A DNA stretch of 64,000 nucleotides from Pseudomonadota bacterium (GTDB lineage: Bacteria > Pseudomonadota > Alphaproteobacteria > Rhizobiales > Methylopilaceae). The notes beneath the pieces were generated by a model that saw nothing but the letters and a program-made list of their open reading frames with translations, did not search any database and was not told the origin of the DNA. Shown here piece after piece: positions 1-7,949 of the stretch (positions are counted from its first letter, which is position 1; each line of letters starts with the position of its first letter). The stretch covers positions 23,097-87,096 of the forward strand of contig JAEZCD010000165.1 of the NCBI GenBank assembly GCA_023430145.1, given 5' to 3'. The position numbers and the translations under genes were made by a program.

Positions 1-188
1 AGCAATGTCCCATAGTGCTGGAGCCCGACGAAGCGGTAGGGCTCCGAGCCGTCCATGCTCGACTGGCCGAAGCTGAGAATGAACGATTGCAGGATCGGAT
101 AGACGAGGATGGCAGTGATGACGAGGATGGTCGGGGCGACGAAAGAAAGCCCGACCGCCTGCCGACGCTGGTCGAGGACACTGGTCAT
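1..188 (-). CDS. CUT1 sugar ABC transporter permease, N-terminal part (MalF type)
   Basis: Only the first 62 or so codons are in the window; the rest lies beyond base 1. The translation begins MTSVLDQRRQAVGLSF, then a hydrophobic first membrane helix (VAPTILVITAILVYPIL), then the LSFGQ...FVGLQHY stretch usual after helix 1 of MalF-type permeases of binding-protein-dependent sugar importers. It follows the binding-protein gene on the same strand after 84 bases, as expected for an IclR-SBP-permease operon. The family identity is fairly sure; the substrate is unknown. Confidence 0.8.
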   Translation of the reverse strand, partial: MTSVLDQRRQAVGLSFVAPTILVITAILVYPILQSFILSFGQSSMDGSEPYRFVGLQHYGTL

Positions 189-226
189 GCGCTTTCGGCC
201 TCGACCGGGCGGAATCGGATGACGGC

Positions 227-250
227 GCCCGGCGCCCTCCAGCGCCGGGC
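227..250 (-). promoter_or_regulatory. Intercistronic hairpin between binding protein and permease
   Basis: Perfect 9-bp stem (GCCCGGCGC / GCGCCGGGC) with a 6-base loop in the gap after the binding-protein gene. It has no T-run. Such hairpins after a binding-protein gene are known (malE-malF) to protect the upstream mRNA and lower permease expression. That role is inferred here. Confidence 0.6.
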
Positions 251-272
251 ACCGATGCGGGGCGGCGCCGCC

Positions 273-1535
273 TCAGTTGGAGAGGGCCTCGATCTGCTTC
301 TGGGCGTCGTTCAGCGCCTGCTCGACAGTCTTGCGGCGATGCAGCGCATTGGTGATCTCGAGCTGCATGATCTCCGACACCTTCGGGTAGAGGCTGCCGG
401 TGGTCGCCGACGGCCGCACGACGCCGACGTCGAAGTCCTTGCCGAGCTTGGTCAGCACGGCGGCCTTGGCGAGCGCCGGATCGGTGTAGACGGCCGGCAC
501 GGCGGGCGCTCGGTTCTGCTCGACGGCGGCGGCGAGCTGCTGCGGGTAGGCGGTGAAATGCTGGACGAGCTTCGCCGCCGCCTCCTTGTTCTTGGAGTTG
601 GGGTTGATCGCCAGGAACCAGCCGCCCATCGTCGTGGAATGCGCATCCGGGTGGCCCGCGAAATAGGGGACGCGGGTGAAGTCAAATTTTCCCTTCACAG
701 GGCTGTCGTCGGCGCCGAGCGGCGCGTAGACGAAGTCCTGCACCATCAGGAACGCGGCGCGGCCCTGCTGGAACAGGGTGCGGGCGTCGTCGGGGCGCAT
801 GTTGAGGATCGATTCCGGGGCGATCCTCTCTTTGTGCAGCATGTCCACCATGGTCTGGGTGGCGGCGATGTTGGCGGGCGAGTTCACCGCCACCTTGCCG
901 TTCGCGTCGTAAAAGCCGCCGCCATTGCCGTTGGTGAAGGCGAGCCAGTTCATGAACAGGCCCTCGATCTTCCCCCACATCGAGACGAAGCCGTAAAACT
1001 GCGGTCCCTCGCCGGCGATGATGGTCTTGGAGGCGGCGATCAGCTCCTCCCAGGTCTTCGGCACGGCGAGCTTGTACTTGTCGAGCAGGTCCGTGCGGTA
1101 GAAGAGGTGGATGCCGTCGAGATAGAGCGGCGCCGCATAGATCTTGCCGTCGAGCTTCGCCGCTTCCAGGAAGGAGGGATTGTAGGTCTTGATCTGATCG
1201 GCGGCGATCAGCCCCTCGAGGGGCTGCAGCCAGCCGCGCTGGGCGAACTCGCCGGCCCAGATCACGTCGATGGCGAAGACGTCGGGCGTCGGGCTTTTCG
1301 CCGTCAGCGACGTCACATAGAGCTTGCGCGCGTCGTTGGGAACGTCCGAGACCTTGTTCCACTGGACGTCGATGTCCGGGTGGGCCTTCTTGAAGCCCTC
1401 GAGGTTCTTCTCGACCGTCGGGCCATATCCGCGCGAGCCGATCGAGATCAGGAGTTCGGCCGCGTTCACGGAGCCGAGGCCCGTCGCCGACAGGGTCGTG
1501 ACGAGCAGCGCCGATCCGAGCAGTTTCATGTTCAT
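273..1535 (-). CDS. CUT1 ABC transporter sugar-binding protein
   Basis: A 420-residue extracellular solute-binding protein (SBP_bac_1 type). It starts MNMKLLGSALLVTTLSATGLGSVNAAE, a clear Sec signal peptide ending near residue 26. The body has the family pattern: EKNLEGFKKAHPDIDVQW near the N-terminus, 'DVFAIDVIW.GEFA..GWLQPL', a 'YAAPLYLDGIHLFYRTDLL' hinge segment and 'MGGWFLAINPNSKNKEAAAKLVQHF' near the C-terminus. A GGGAGG ribosome site lies just upstream. The gene follows the IclR gene by 28 bases and precedes the permease, so the three are probably one operon. The divergent sulfatase suggests a sulfated sugar or related ester as ligand, by inference only. Confidence 0.88.
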   Translation of the reverse strand: MNMKLLGSALLVTTLSATGLGSVNAAELLISIGSRGYGPTVEKNLEGFKKAHPDIDVQWNKVSDVPNDARKLYVTSLTAKSPTPDVFAIDVIWAGEFAQRGWLQPLEGLIAADQIKTYNPSFLEAAKLDGKIYAAPLYLDGIHLFYRTDLLDKYKLAVPKTWEELIAASKTIIAGEGPQFYGFVSMWGKIEGLFMNWLAFTNGNGGGFYDANGKVAVNSPANIAATQTMVDMLHKERIAPESILNMRPDDARTLFQQGRAAFLMVQDFVYAPLGADDSPVKGKFDFTRVPYFAGHPDAHSTTMGGWFLAINPNSKNKEAAAKLVQHFTAYPQQLAAAVEQNRAPAVPAVYTDPALAKAAVLTKLGKDFDVGVVRPSATTGSLYPKVSEIMQLEITNALHRRKTVEQALNDAQKQIEALSN

Positions 1536-1563
1536 CGTGTCCTCCCTTTTGTTCTCTGGCTGA

Positions 1564-2349
1564 TCAGGCGGCGCCGGCTTCGCCGCTTTCGCTCGGCGTC
1601 ACCCCCGCTCGCTCGATGGCGTCGCGCTGCTGGGTCAGCATCGCCCGCATACGCTCGACATGGCCTGCGATATCGCGCAGCGGCGTCGCCGCCTCGGCGA
1701 CCGTCAAGAGACAGCCGAACCGCTCGCCATCGCGGACGGCGACGCAGAAGCGGCGGATGCCCTTGGTGTTGCCCTGCAGGTCGTACTGCATGCCCTCCGG
1801 GTCGACGGCGGCGATCTTCTCGCGCGCCTCCGGCCAGGAGACGGGCGCGTGCTCGACGCCGACATCGAAGAAGGCCGTCGGATCCCAGATGCGCTCGATC
1901 TGGCCCGTGGGAAGGTGCGCCAGCGCGAGGCGGCTGATCGAGTCGAGCTCATAGGGCGCGCGCGCGTAGCCGGTGTGCGCGCGCAGCCGGATCGCCTGCC
2001 CCGGATGCTGCTGGATGAAGTGCCACCACAGGTTCTGGCCGCTGAGGACGATGACCTCCGAGGCCGATTGCAGTGCCTCCGATAGGCTCGAGCAGGCCTC
2101 GGCGATGCGTGGCGGCGAGATGTGGCTGAAGGCCAGCCGGCGCTCGAACAGGAAGTTGGCATGCATTCGCCGATCGGCGGTCCGATAGACGAGGCCCGCG
2201 CCTTCCAGTTCCATCAGCAGCCGGTAGACGGTCGACGGCGGCAGCCCCGAGCGCTCGATCACGTGCTGCGTCACGATCCCCTCGTCGGGTGCCGACGAAA
2301 GAGCCTCCATGACCGCCAGGACACGCGCCGTGCTTCCGATCGAAGCCAT
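1564..2349 (-). CDS. IclR-family transcriptional regulator
   Basis: About 261 residues starting MASIGSTARVLAVMEALSS. The N-terminal winged helix-turn-helix (about residues 8-65) contains 'GIVTQHVIERSGLPPSTVYRLLMELEGAGLVYR', typical of IclR. The C-terminal half is the IclR effector-binding domain ('YDLQGNTKGIRRFCVAVRDGERFGCLLTVA'). The open frame runs far upstream, but the GGGAGG at 2355-2360, 5 bases before the ATG, fixes the start at 2349. Further upstream ATGs at 2361 and 2382 would lie inside the presumed operator. It probably autoregulates and controls the transporter genes behind it and the divergent sulfatase. Confidence 0.88.
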   Translation of the reverse strand: MASIGSTARVLAVMEALSSAPDEGIVTQHVIERSGLPPSTVYRLLMELEGAGLVYRTADRRMHANFLFERRLAFSHISPPRIAEACSSLSEALQSASEVIVLSGQNLWWHFIQQHPGQAIRLRAHTGYARAPYELDSISRLALAHLPTGQIERIWDPTAFFDVGVEHAPVSWPEAREKIAAVDPEGMQYDLQGNTKGIRRFCVAVRDGERFGCLLTVAEAATPLRDIAGHVERMRAMLTQQRDAIERAGVTPSESGEAGAA

Positions 2350-2357
2350 CTTGCCTC

Positions 2358-2388
2358 CCATATCTGGGAACTCTATTACCATATTTGG
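2358..2388. promoter_or_regulatory. Direct repeat CCATATYTGG, candidate IclR operator
   Basis: CCATATCTGG (2358-2367) and CCATATTTGG (2379-2388) lie 21 bp apart start to start, two helical turns, in the short divergent region between the IclR and sulfatase genes. Each copy is nearly self-complementary (CCAnATnTGG). Position next to the IclR start suggests autoregulation and joint control of the sulfatase. Confidence 0.6.
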
Positions 2389-2439
2389 TAAAGGGTCAAG
2401 CGGACGAGCATTCGGACGTCGTGCAGGAGGAAGCAAGCC

Positions 2440-4068
2440 GTGCAGCCGAACATCCTTTTCATCATGGCCGACGACCACGCGGCGCAGGCGATCTCCGCCT
2501 ACGGGCACGGGCTGAACGACACCCCGCACATCGACCGCCTCGCGCGCGAGGGCATGCGGCTCGACCGCTGCTACGTCACCAACTCGATCTGCACGCCGAG
2601 CCGGGCGGCGATTCTCACCGGCACGTACAATCACGTGAACGGCGTCACGACGCTCGCCACCCACATAGACAATCGACTGCCGAACGTCGCCAAGCATTTG
2701 CGGCAGGCCGGCTACCAGACGGCGCTGTTCGGCAAGTGGCACCTCGGCGAAGGAAAGGCGCACGAGCCGACCGGGTTCGACCGCTGGTCCGTGCTGCCGG
2801 GGCAAGGCGACTATTTCGATCCGGTGATGATCGACATGGGCGAGGCGGTCGTCGAGCGCGGCTACGCGACGGACATCATCACCGACAAGTGCCTCGACTG
2901 GCTCGCCGCGCGCGATCCGGCGCGGCCCTTCTTCCTGATGTGCCACCACAAGGCACCGCACCGCAGCTTCGAGCCGCACCGGAAATATCGCGGCCTCTAC
3001 GACGGGGAGGACGTGAAGGTGCCCGAGACCTTCGACGACGACTATGCGAACCGGGCGCGGGCGGCGGCCGCGGCGCGAATGCGCGTGCGCGCGGACATGA
3101 CCTACAAGGATCTCGGGCTCGTGCAGCCGGAGGGCGGGGCGGAGGTCGGCGAGCCGGCGCTCCTCGGCTATCCGGAGCGCAAGGTGCCCGATCCCGAGGA
3201 TGTACGCGATCTCGTCCTCGTCGACCAGATCACCGGCGAGCAGTTCCGCTTCGAGACGCCCGACGAGCTCGCCGAGTTCAAGTATCAGCGTTACATCAAG
3301 CGCTATTTGCGCACGATCGCCTCGATCGACGAGAATGTCGGCCGGCTGCTCGACTGGCTGGACGAGACGGGATTGGCCGAGAACACGATCGTCGTCTACA
3401 CGTCCGACCAGGGATTTTTCCTCGGCGAGCACGGCTGGTACGACAAGCGGTTCATGTACGAGCAGTCGCTGCAGATGCCATTCCTCGTCCGCTATCCGAA
3501 GGCGATCCGCGCCGGCTCGATCTCGGCCGACATCGCCACCAATGTCGATTTCGCGCCGACCTTTCTCGATTACGCCGGCGCGCAGATCCCCTCCTATATG
3601 CAGGGAAGGTCGATGCGGCCGATTCTCGAAGCGGCGACACCGGACGACTGGCAGCGGAGCGCCTATCACCGTTACTGGATGCACAAGGACGAGCACCACT
3701 ACGCCTGGGCCCACTACGGGCTCAGGACCAGTCGCTACAAGCTGATCTACTGGTACAATTCGGCGCTCGGCGAGCCCGGCGCGGGTGGAACCGACGAGCC
3801 GCCGGAATGGGAGCTGTTCGACTGCGAGGCCGATCCGCTGGAGCTCGTCAACGTCGCCGAGGACCCCGCCTATGCGGAGGTCTTCGAGCGGATGCTTTCG
3901 GACCTCGACGCGAAGATGGCCGAGATCGGCGACATTCCCGAGCACGATACGGCGACGGTGCTCGCCGGTCGCGGTGCGGGAGGGCGCACGTCCGCGTCGC
4001 GCGGCGCCCCGCATGCAACCCGGATCTCTCGGCCGGACGTCGCATCGGCAGACGCCCCGGTTTCGTGA
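2440..4068 (+). CDS. Type I (formylglycine) sulfatase, cytoplasmic
   Basis: A 542-residue alkaline-phosphatase-superfamily sulfatase. Metal-binding 'NILFIMADDHAAQ' is at the extreme N-terminus. The sulfatase signature SICTPSRAAILTG carries the Cys (residue 51) that must be converted to formylglycine. 'FGKWHLGEGKAHEPTGFD' (K99, H101) and 'SDQGFFLGEHGWYDKR' supply further active-site and metal residues. The start is GTG, with AGGAGG at 2425-2430. No signal peptide is visible, so the enzyme should act in the cytoplasm on an imported sulfate ester. It is divergent from the IclR/ABC operon. The exact substrate (sulfated sugar, choline sulfate-like ester, other) cannot be told. The last 35 or so residues are low-complexity and may not be conserved. 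Confidence 0.9.
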   Translation: MQPNILFIMADDHAAQAISAYGHGLNDTPHIDRLAREGMRLDRCYVTNSICTPSRAAILTGTYNHVNGVTTLATHIDNRLPNVAKHLRQAGYQTALFGKWHLGEGKAHEPTGFDRWSVLPGQGDYFDPVMIDMGEAVVERGYATDIITDKCLDWLAARDPARPFFLMCHHKAPHRSFEPHRKYRGLYDGEDVKVPETFDDDYANRARAAAAARMRVRADMTYKDLGLVQPEGGAEVGEPALLGYPERKVPDPEDVRDLVLVDQITGEQFRFETPDELAEFKYQRYIKRYLRTIASIDENVGRLLDWLDETGLAENTIVVYTSDQGFFLGEHGWYDKRFMYEQSLQMPFLVRYPKAIRAGSISADIATNVDFAPTFLDYAGAQIPSYMQGRSMRPILEAATPDDWQRSAYHRYWMHKDEHHYAWAHYGLRTSRYKLIYWYNSALGEPGAGGTDEPPEWELFDCEADPLELVNVAEDPAYAEVFERMLSDLDAKMAEIGDIPEHDTATVLAGRGAGGRTSASRGAPHATRISRPDVASADAPVS

Positions 4069-4096
4069 GGGAGGGGGGCAGGGGCGCCTGGGGCGG

Positions 4097-4150
4097 TCGA
4101 CGCCACCGGATGGCGGCGTCGAGGTCCGTCCCACCCGAGCGGGTGGGGAC
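4097..4150. terminator. Tandem hairpins between convergent genes
   Basis: Two hairpins lie between the sulfatase and the convergent secreted-protein gene: TCGACGCC/GGCGTCGA (4097-4104 with 4115-4122), and GTCCCACCCG paired with CGGGTGGGGAC with one bulge (4128-4150). There is no strong T-run, so they may be a bidirectional terminator of the GC-rich type. Moderate confidence. Confidence 0.45.
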
Positions 4151-4197
4151 GCGAAGGAGGAGTGCTCCTCGGCGTCGGCGCGGCAGGCAGCCTTTCG

Positions 4198-4824
4198 TCA
4201 GTCGAGGACTACGCTGACATTGTCGAAGAACGCGTCACAGGTCGCGTTGAGCACGCTGCCTTGCAACAGCACATTGATCGCACGGGTCTTGCGCGGAACG
4301 ACTTTGGACTTCGACTTGATTACCATCTTGCTTTTTGTCGATGCGTTGAGAACGAGGTTCGACCCGACCTGGTGATTATTGCCGTCGCGGAATTGCAGGA
4401 TCACGGAGGCCTTGTCGTCCTTGGTCTTGGTTCCCATGGCTGCGCTCACCGTGACGCTCACGCTGCCGCTGTCGATGTCGCCGGAGATCTTCTTCAGCTT
4501 GATCGGCTGCCGGGCGGAGCCACAGGTGTCGAAGTTGACGATGTATGGGCCCGTCGAGAACAGTTGCTTCCCGCCGTCGACATTCTTGCCCTGCTTCTTG
4601 CTGGGCAGTCCGGTGCCGCCATAGGCGCCGACCGAGAAGTCGGGGTCGATCTCCCAATCCGGTACGTTTGTCCCTGTGCCGCCCGCCTCCGCGCCGGGGT
4701 TCTTGACGAGGTTCTTCCCGAAGGGCGTCGCCGCCGTCGCCGGCGCGGTGCCGAGTGCGGTCACGGCCAGCGCCACGGCCACGCCCAAGTAGATCGGCGC
4801 GCCGAGAACTGATGTCGATCTCAT
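4198..4824 (-). CDS. Secreted protein with carbohydrate-binding-like (galactose-binding fold) pattern
   Basis: About 208 residues, start MRSTSVLGAPIYLGVAVALAVTALGTAPATA, a Sec signal peptide. GAGGAAG lies just upstream of this ATG, which decides against the more upstream in-frame start. The mature part opens 'NLVKNPGAEAGGTG...VPDWEIDPDFSVGAYGG', the pattern seen at the N-terminus of DUF642/CBM-like jelly-roll domains, and ends 'ATCDAFFDNVSVVLD', also typical of that fold. Two Cys residues (FDTCGSA and NATCDAF) could form a disulfide. No catalytic motif is seen. It stands alone between the sulfatase and a LacI gene. A role in binding extracellular glycans is a guess from fold resemblance. Confidence 0.65.
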   Translation of the reverse strand: MRSTSVLGAPIYLGVAVALAVTALGTAPATAATPFGKNLVKNPGAEAGGTGTNVPDWEIDPDFSVGAYGGTGLPSKKQGKNVDGGKQLFSTGPYIVNFDTCGSARQPIKLKKISGDIDSGSVSVTVSAAMGTKTKDDKASVILQFRDGNNHQVGSNLVLNASTKSKMVIKSKSKVVPRKTRAINVLLQGSVLNATCDAFFDNVSVVLD

Positions 4825-4991
4825 GGCTTCCTCATCTCCATTGCCAAGCACTAGCGGCCGGCAAAATGCCCCCGCGTGCATGCTGGCGGTCTGAGCAAGA
4901 GGCTGTCAAGCAGCCCGCTGTCAAAGTCGGGGGGAAGGGTCGCCATTCCGCGACAACCCGTGGCTCGGCCGCGCCGATCCGGGCAGCCGGC

Positions 4992-6050
4992 TCAGAAAGG
5001 CGGGGAGCTTTCCCCCCCGTCGCGAGCGCCGGTGCCGCCGGCCACTGCCGAAAGTCTTCGAGTGGACCCGCGGATGACGAGCTCGGTCGGCAGGGTCACC
5101 GTGCGCGGCGGCAGATCGGAGCCGTCTTTGATCCGCGAAAGCAGCAACGACGTCACCGCCTCGGCGATCCGGTCGATCGGCTGCCTGACGACCGTCAGAG
5201 CCGGAGAGAACGCCGGCGCCCATTCGAAGTCGTCGAAGGAGGCGATGGACACGTCGTCCGGACAGCGCAGACCGCAATCGCGCAGCGCCAGTGTCACGCC
5301 AACCATCATCTTGTTGTTCGACGCGAAAATCGCCGTGGGCGGCTCTCCCAGCCGCATCATGTTGGTCGCAGCCGCGTAGCCGCTGTCCTCGTTGAAATTT
5401 CCCCAGCGCACCAGAGTCTCGTCATAGGCGATGGCGGCTGCGGCGAGCGCGTCGAGATAGCCCTGATGGCGCTCCTCGGCCGTCCACACATTACGCGGCC
5501 CGGCGACGAAGCCGATCCGCCGATGCCCGAGGCTGGTCAAATGCTCGACGGCATCGCGAACGCCCTGCCGGTTGTCCACGACGACCGCGTCGAACCGCGC
5601 CGGGGCGAAGGCACGGTCGAGCAGCACCACCGGGATCGTCAGACCCGACAGCATCTCGGCGCATTCGCGGTCCTGCGAAGACGGCGCCAGAATGAGGCCG
5701 TCGATCATCCGCTGCACCAGTACCGAGAAGTACGACGCTTCCTTCTCGGGGTCTTCGTCGCTCGACGCCAAGACGATGCTGTAGTCGCTCTCGTAGCTGA
5801 GGCAGCTCACCGATTGAACGACGGAGGCGAAGAACGGATTGGAGATGTCGGAGACGAGCATGCCGATCGTTCCGCTGCGGCCGCTCTTCAGGCTGCGGGC
5901 GATGAAGTTTGGGCGGTAGCCGACGGCCTCGATCGCGGCCTGGACGCGCTCGCGGAGCCCGTCCTTCACCCATTCCTTCTCGTTGATGACGGCAGACACC
6001 GTCGCGGTCGACACGCCGGCGTGCCGCGCGACATCCACAATCGAGACCAT
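4992..6050 (-). CDS. LacI-family transcriptional regulator
   Basis: About 352 residues. The start MVSIVDVARHAGVSTATVSAVINEKEWVKD gives the LacI helix-turn-helix plus hinge; the effector domain follows ('GTIGMLVSDISNPFFASVVQSVS', 'GLILAPSS', 'DAVVVDNRQGVRDAVEHLTSLGHRRIGFVAG', 'DDVSIASFDDFEWAPAFSPALTVVRQP'). The longer frame to 6137 would run into the divergent gene, so the ATG at 6050 is chosen. It is divergent from the transporter/GH172 operon, and two identical operator-like sites lie in the gap. It most likely represses that operon and itself, with the imported saccharide or a product as inducer. Confidence 0.9.
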   Translation of the reverse strand: MVSIVDVARHAGVSTATVSAVINEKEWVKDGLRERVQAAIEAVGYRPNFIARSLKSGRSGTIGMLVSDISNPFFASVVQSVSCLSYESDYSIVLASSDEDPEKEASYFSVLVQRMIDGLILAPSSQDRECAEMLSGLTIPVVLLDRAFAPARFDAVVVDNRQGVRDAVEHLTSLGHRRIGFVAGPRNVWTAEERHQGYLDALAAAAIAYDETLVRWGNFNEDSGYAAATNMMRLGEPPTAIFASNNKMMVGVTLALRDCGLRCPDDVSIASFDDFEWAPAFSPALTVVRQPIDRIAEAVTSLLLSRIKDGSDLPPRTVTLPTELVIRGSTRRLSAVAGGTGARDGGESSPPF

Positions 6051-6063
6051 GGCACCAATTCTG

Positions 6064-6126
6064 TTGACAGCCTGTCCGTTAAACGTTCTAGTGCCGGCAA
6101 TCAAGAGACTTAAACGTTCTAGTACC
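6064..6126 (+). promoter_or_regulatory. Promoter with two LacI-type operators
   Basis: TTGACA at 6064-6069 is followed, after 17 bases, by TCTAGT (6087-6092), a plausible sigma-70 promoter for the operon starting at 6137. Two 17-bp copies of TTAAACGTTCTAGTRCC lie at 6079-6095 and 6110-6126, exactly 31 bp apart (three turns). They have an AACGTT core like LacI-family half-site centres. The first overlaps the -10 element, so binding would block transcription. Confidence 0.75.
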
Positions 6127-6136
6127 AGAGGGAGCA

Positions 6137-7039
6137 ATGGCGCGAGCCGCTACAGATCGAGCCTATCCGCGAGAGGAATCGGTCTTCGGCTGGCAGCTCG
6201 TTCTGCCCTCGATCGTACTCGTCACCGGCCTGCTGGCGCTGCCTCTGCTCTACTCGTTGTGGGTGAGCTTCCACCGCTGGGATCTGACCGTCGTTCCCAA
6301 CGTGTTCCGCTGGATCGGCCTCAGGAACTTCGAATCGATCCTGAGCAATCCCGAGACCTGGCGCACGCTCGAGTTCACGATCGTCTATACGGTCGCCAGC
6401 GTCGGCGGCGAACTCATCGTCGGTCTCGTGTTGGCCTTGCTGCTCGACCGCGTCGTGAGGGGCAGGGGCCTCTTCGTCGCCCTGTTGATCCTGCCCATGA
6501 TGATGGCCCCGATCGCCACGGGCCTCGTTTGGCGGTTCCTGCTCAACGCCGAGTATGGCCCGGTCAACCAGATACCGGGGCTCGCCGGCACGCTGTGGCT
6601 GGGCGACGTCACTCTCGCCAAGCTGAGCGTGATCGTCGCCACCATCTGGCAGGAAGCGCCATTCATGATGGTGTTCATCCTCGCCCGCCTGCGGTCGCTG
6701 CCGCGCGATCCGTTCGAGGCGGCGACGATCGACGGTGCGAGCGCCTGGCAGACGTTCTGGCACATCACGCTGCCCATGCTGCGGCCGGTCATCCTGATCG
6801 CGGTCCTCATCCGGCTGATTTTCGAGCTGCGGGCATTCGACATCATCTGGATCCTCACGACGGGCGGCCCCGCCGGCGCCACCGAGACGCTCAGTCTCAT
6901 GAACTTCCGCATGACCTTCCAGCATTTCTCCATCGGCCCAGGGGCGGCGCTTTCCTGGTTCATGCTCGCGGTCACATCGGTCGTCGTCTTCTTCTACATG
7001 TTCGCGCTGCGGCGCGGGCGGCAGCAGGAGGCGTCGTGA
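6137..7039 (+). CDS. CUT1 sugar ABC transporter permease (MalF type)
   Basis: A 300-residue inner-membrane permease with six or so hydrophobic segments ('LVLPSIVLVTGLLALPLLYSLW', 'VGGELIVGLVLALLL'). The cytoplasmic EAA loop 'EAATIDGASAWQTFWHITLPMLRP', near residue 196, contacts the ATPase. A GAGGGAG ribosome site lies just upstream. It is the first gene of the LacI-controlled operon; its stop shares a base with the next start. No ATPase gene occurs in this operon, so a shared MalK/MsmK-like ATPase elsewhere must energise it. Confidence 0.9.
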   Translation: MARAATDRAYPREESVFGWQLVLPSIVLVTGLLALPLLYSLWVSFHRWDLTVVPNVFRWIGLRNFESILSNPETWRTLEFTIVYTVASVGGELIVGLVLALLLDRVVRGRGLFVALLILPMMMAPIATGLVWRFLLNAEYGPVNQIPGLAGTLWLGDVTLAKLSVIVATIWQEAPFMMVFILARLRSLPRDPFEAATIDGASAWQTFWHITLPMLRPVILIAVLIRLIFELRAFDIIWILTTGGPAGATETLSLMNFRMTFQHFSIGPGAALSWFMLAVTSVVVFFYMFALRRGRQQEAS

Positions 7040-7905
7040 TGCTGCGCAGTATTGGGCAGCACTTCACGGGCCGCAGCGGCGCCGACGCCGCTGTCTTCGC
7101 TGCCTTGGTCGTGGCGACGGTAGCGATGCTGTTCCCGATCTACATGATCGTGCTGACCGCCATCAAGCAACCGATGGACATCACCTCCGGCACGGTCAGC
7201 CCCTTCATCACGCCGACGGCCGAGCACTTCCTGCAGCTGTTCGGCGTCAAGGAAAGCGAATTCCACTTCGATCTCTGGCTGCACTTTCGGAACACCGTGA
7301 TGGCGGCGGTCGGCTCGACCGCTCTCGCGATCATCGTCGGTGCCCCGGCCGCCTATGCGTTCGCGCGTGTGCGCTTCAGGGGAAGCCTCGTCAGCATGAC
7401 CTTCCTGCTGGTGACGCGTCTGCTGCCGCCGATCGCGACCGTGATCCCGCTCTACCTGATCATGCGGCAGCTCGGACTGCTCGACACGGTGTTCGCGCTG
7501 ATTCTGGCCTACACGACGTTCAACCTGCCGTTCTTCGTCTGGATGATGTTCAGCTTCTTCGCCGATCTGCCGAAGGAGCTCGAGGAGGCGGCCTCGATGG
7601 ACGGCGCGACCCGCTGGCAGACCTTTCTCCTGGTCATGCTTCCGCTCAGCCTGCCGGGCATCTTCGCGGCCTCGATCTTCAGCCTGGTGCTGGCGTGGAA
7701 CGACTTTCTCTTCGCTGTCGTGCTCACGAGCCGCAACGCCCCGACGCTGCCGCTTCTCGTGTCGGGCTTCGTCACCGACATGGGCGTGTCCTGGGGGATC
7801 ATTATGGCCGCCGGCAGCGTCATCGTCATTCCGGTTCTTGTCTTCACCCTGCTGACGCAGAAGCACCTCCTGCGCGGCATGACGAGAGGTGCGGTCAAAG
7901 GTTGA
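7039..7905 (+). CDS. CUT1 sugar ABC transporter permease (MalG type)
   Basis: About 288 residues, starting MLRSIGQHFTGRSGADAA at an ATG overlapping the previous TGA by one base (a GTG one codon earlier is also possible). MalG-type features: 'MLFPIYMIVLTAIK' first helix, 'FRNTVMAAVGSTALAIIVGAPAAYAFARVRFRG', and the EAA loop 'EEAASMDGATRWQTFLLVMLPLSLPG'. It pairs with the preceding permease to form the membrane channel of the importer. Confidence 0.9.
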   Translation: MLRSIGQHFTGRSGADAAVFAALVVATVAMLFPIYMIVLTAIKQPMDITSGTVSPFITPTAEHFLQLFGVKESEFHFDLWLHFRNTVMAAVGSTALAIIVGAPAAYAFARVRFRGSLVSMTFLLVTRLLPPIATVIPLYLIMRQLGLLDTVFALILAYTTFNLPFFVWMMFSFFADLPKELEEAASMDGATRWQTFLLVMLPLSLPGIFAASIFSLVLAWNDFLFAVVLTSRNAPTLPLLVSGFVTDMGVSWGIIMAAGSVIVIPVLVFTLLTQKHLLRGMTRGAVKG

Positions 7906-7949
7906 GGCGACCGCACCGAAAACAGAACGAGGAGCAAGAGGAGGACTCC

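Noticed and set aside
2382..4134. Upstream extension of the IclR reading frame to an 856-residue protein
   Set aside because: It lies antisense to the sulfatase gene, and the ribosome site plus helix-turn-helix place the IclR start at 2349.
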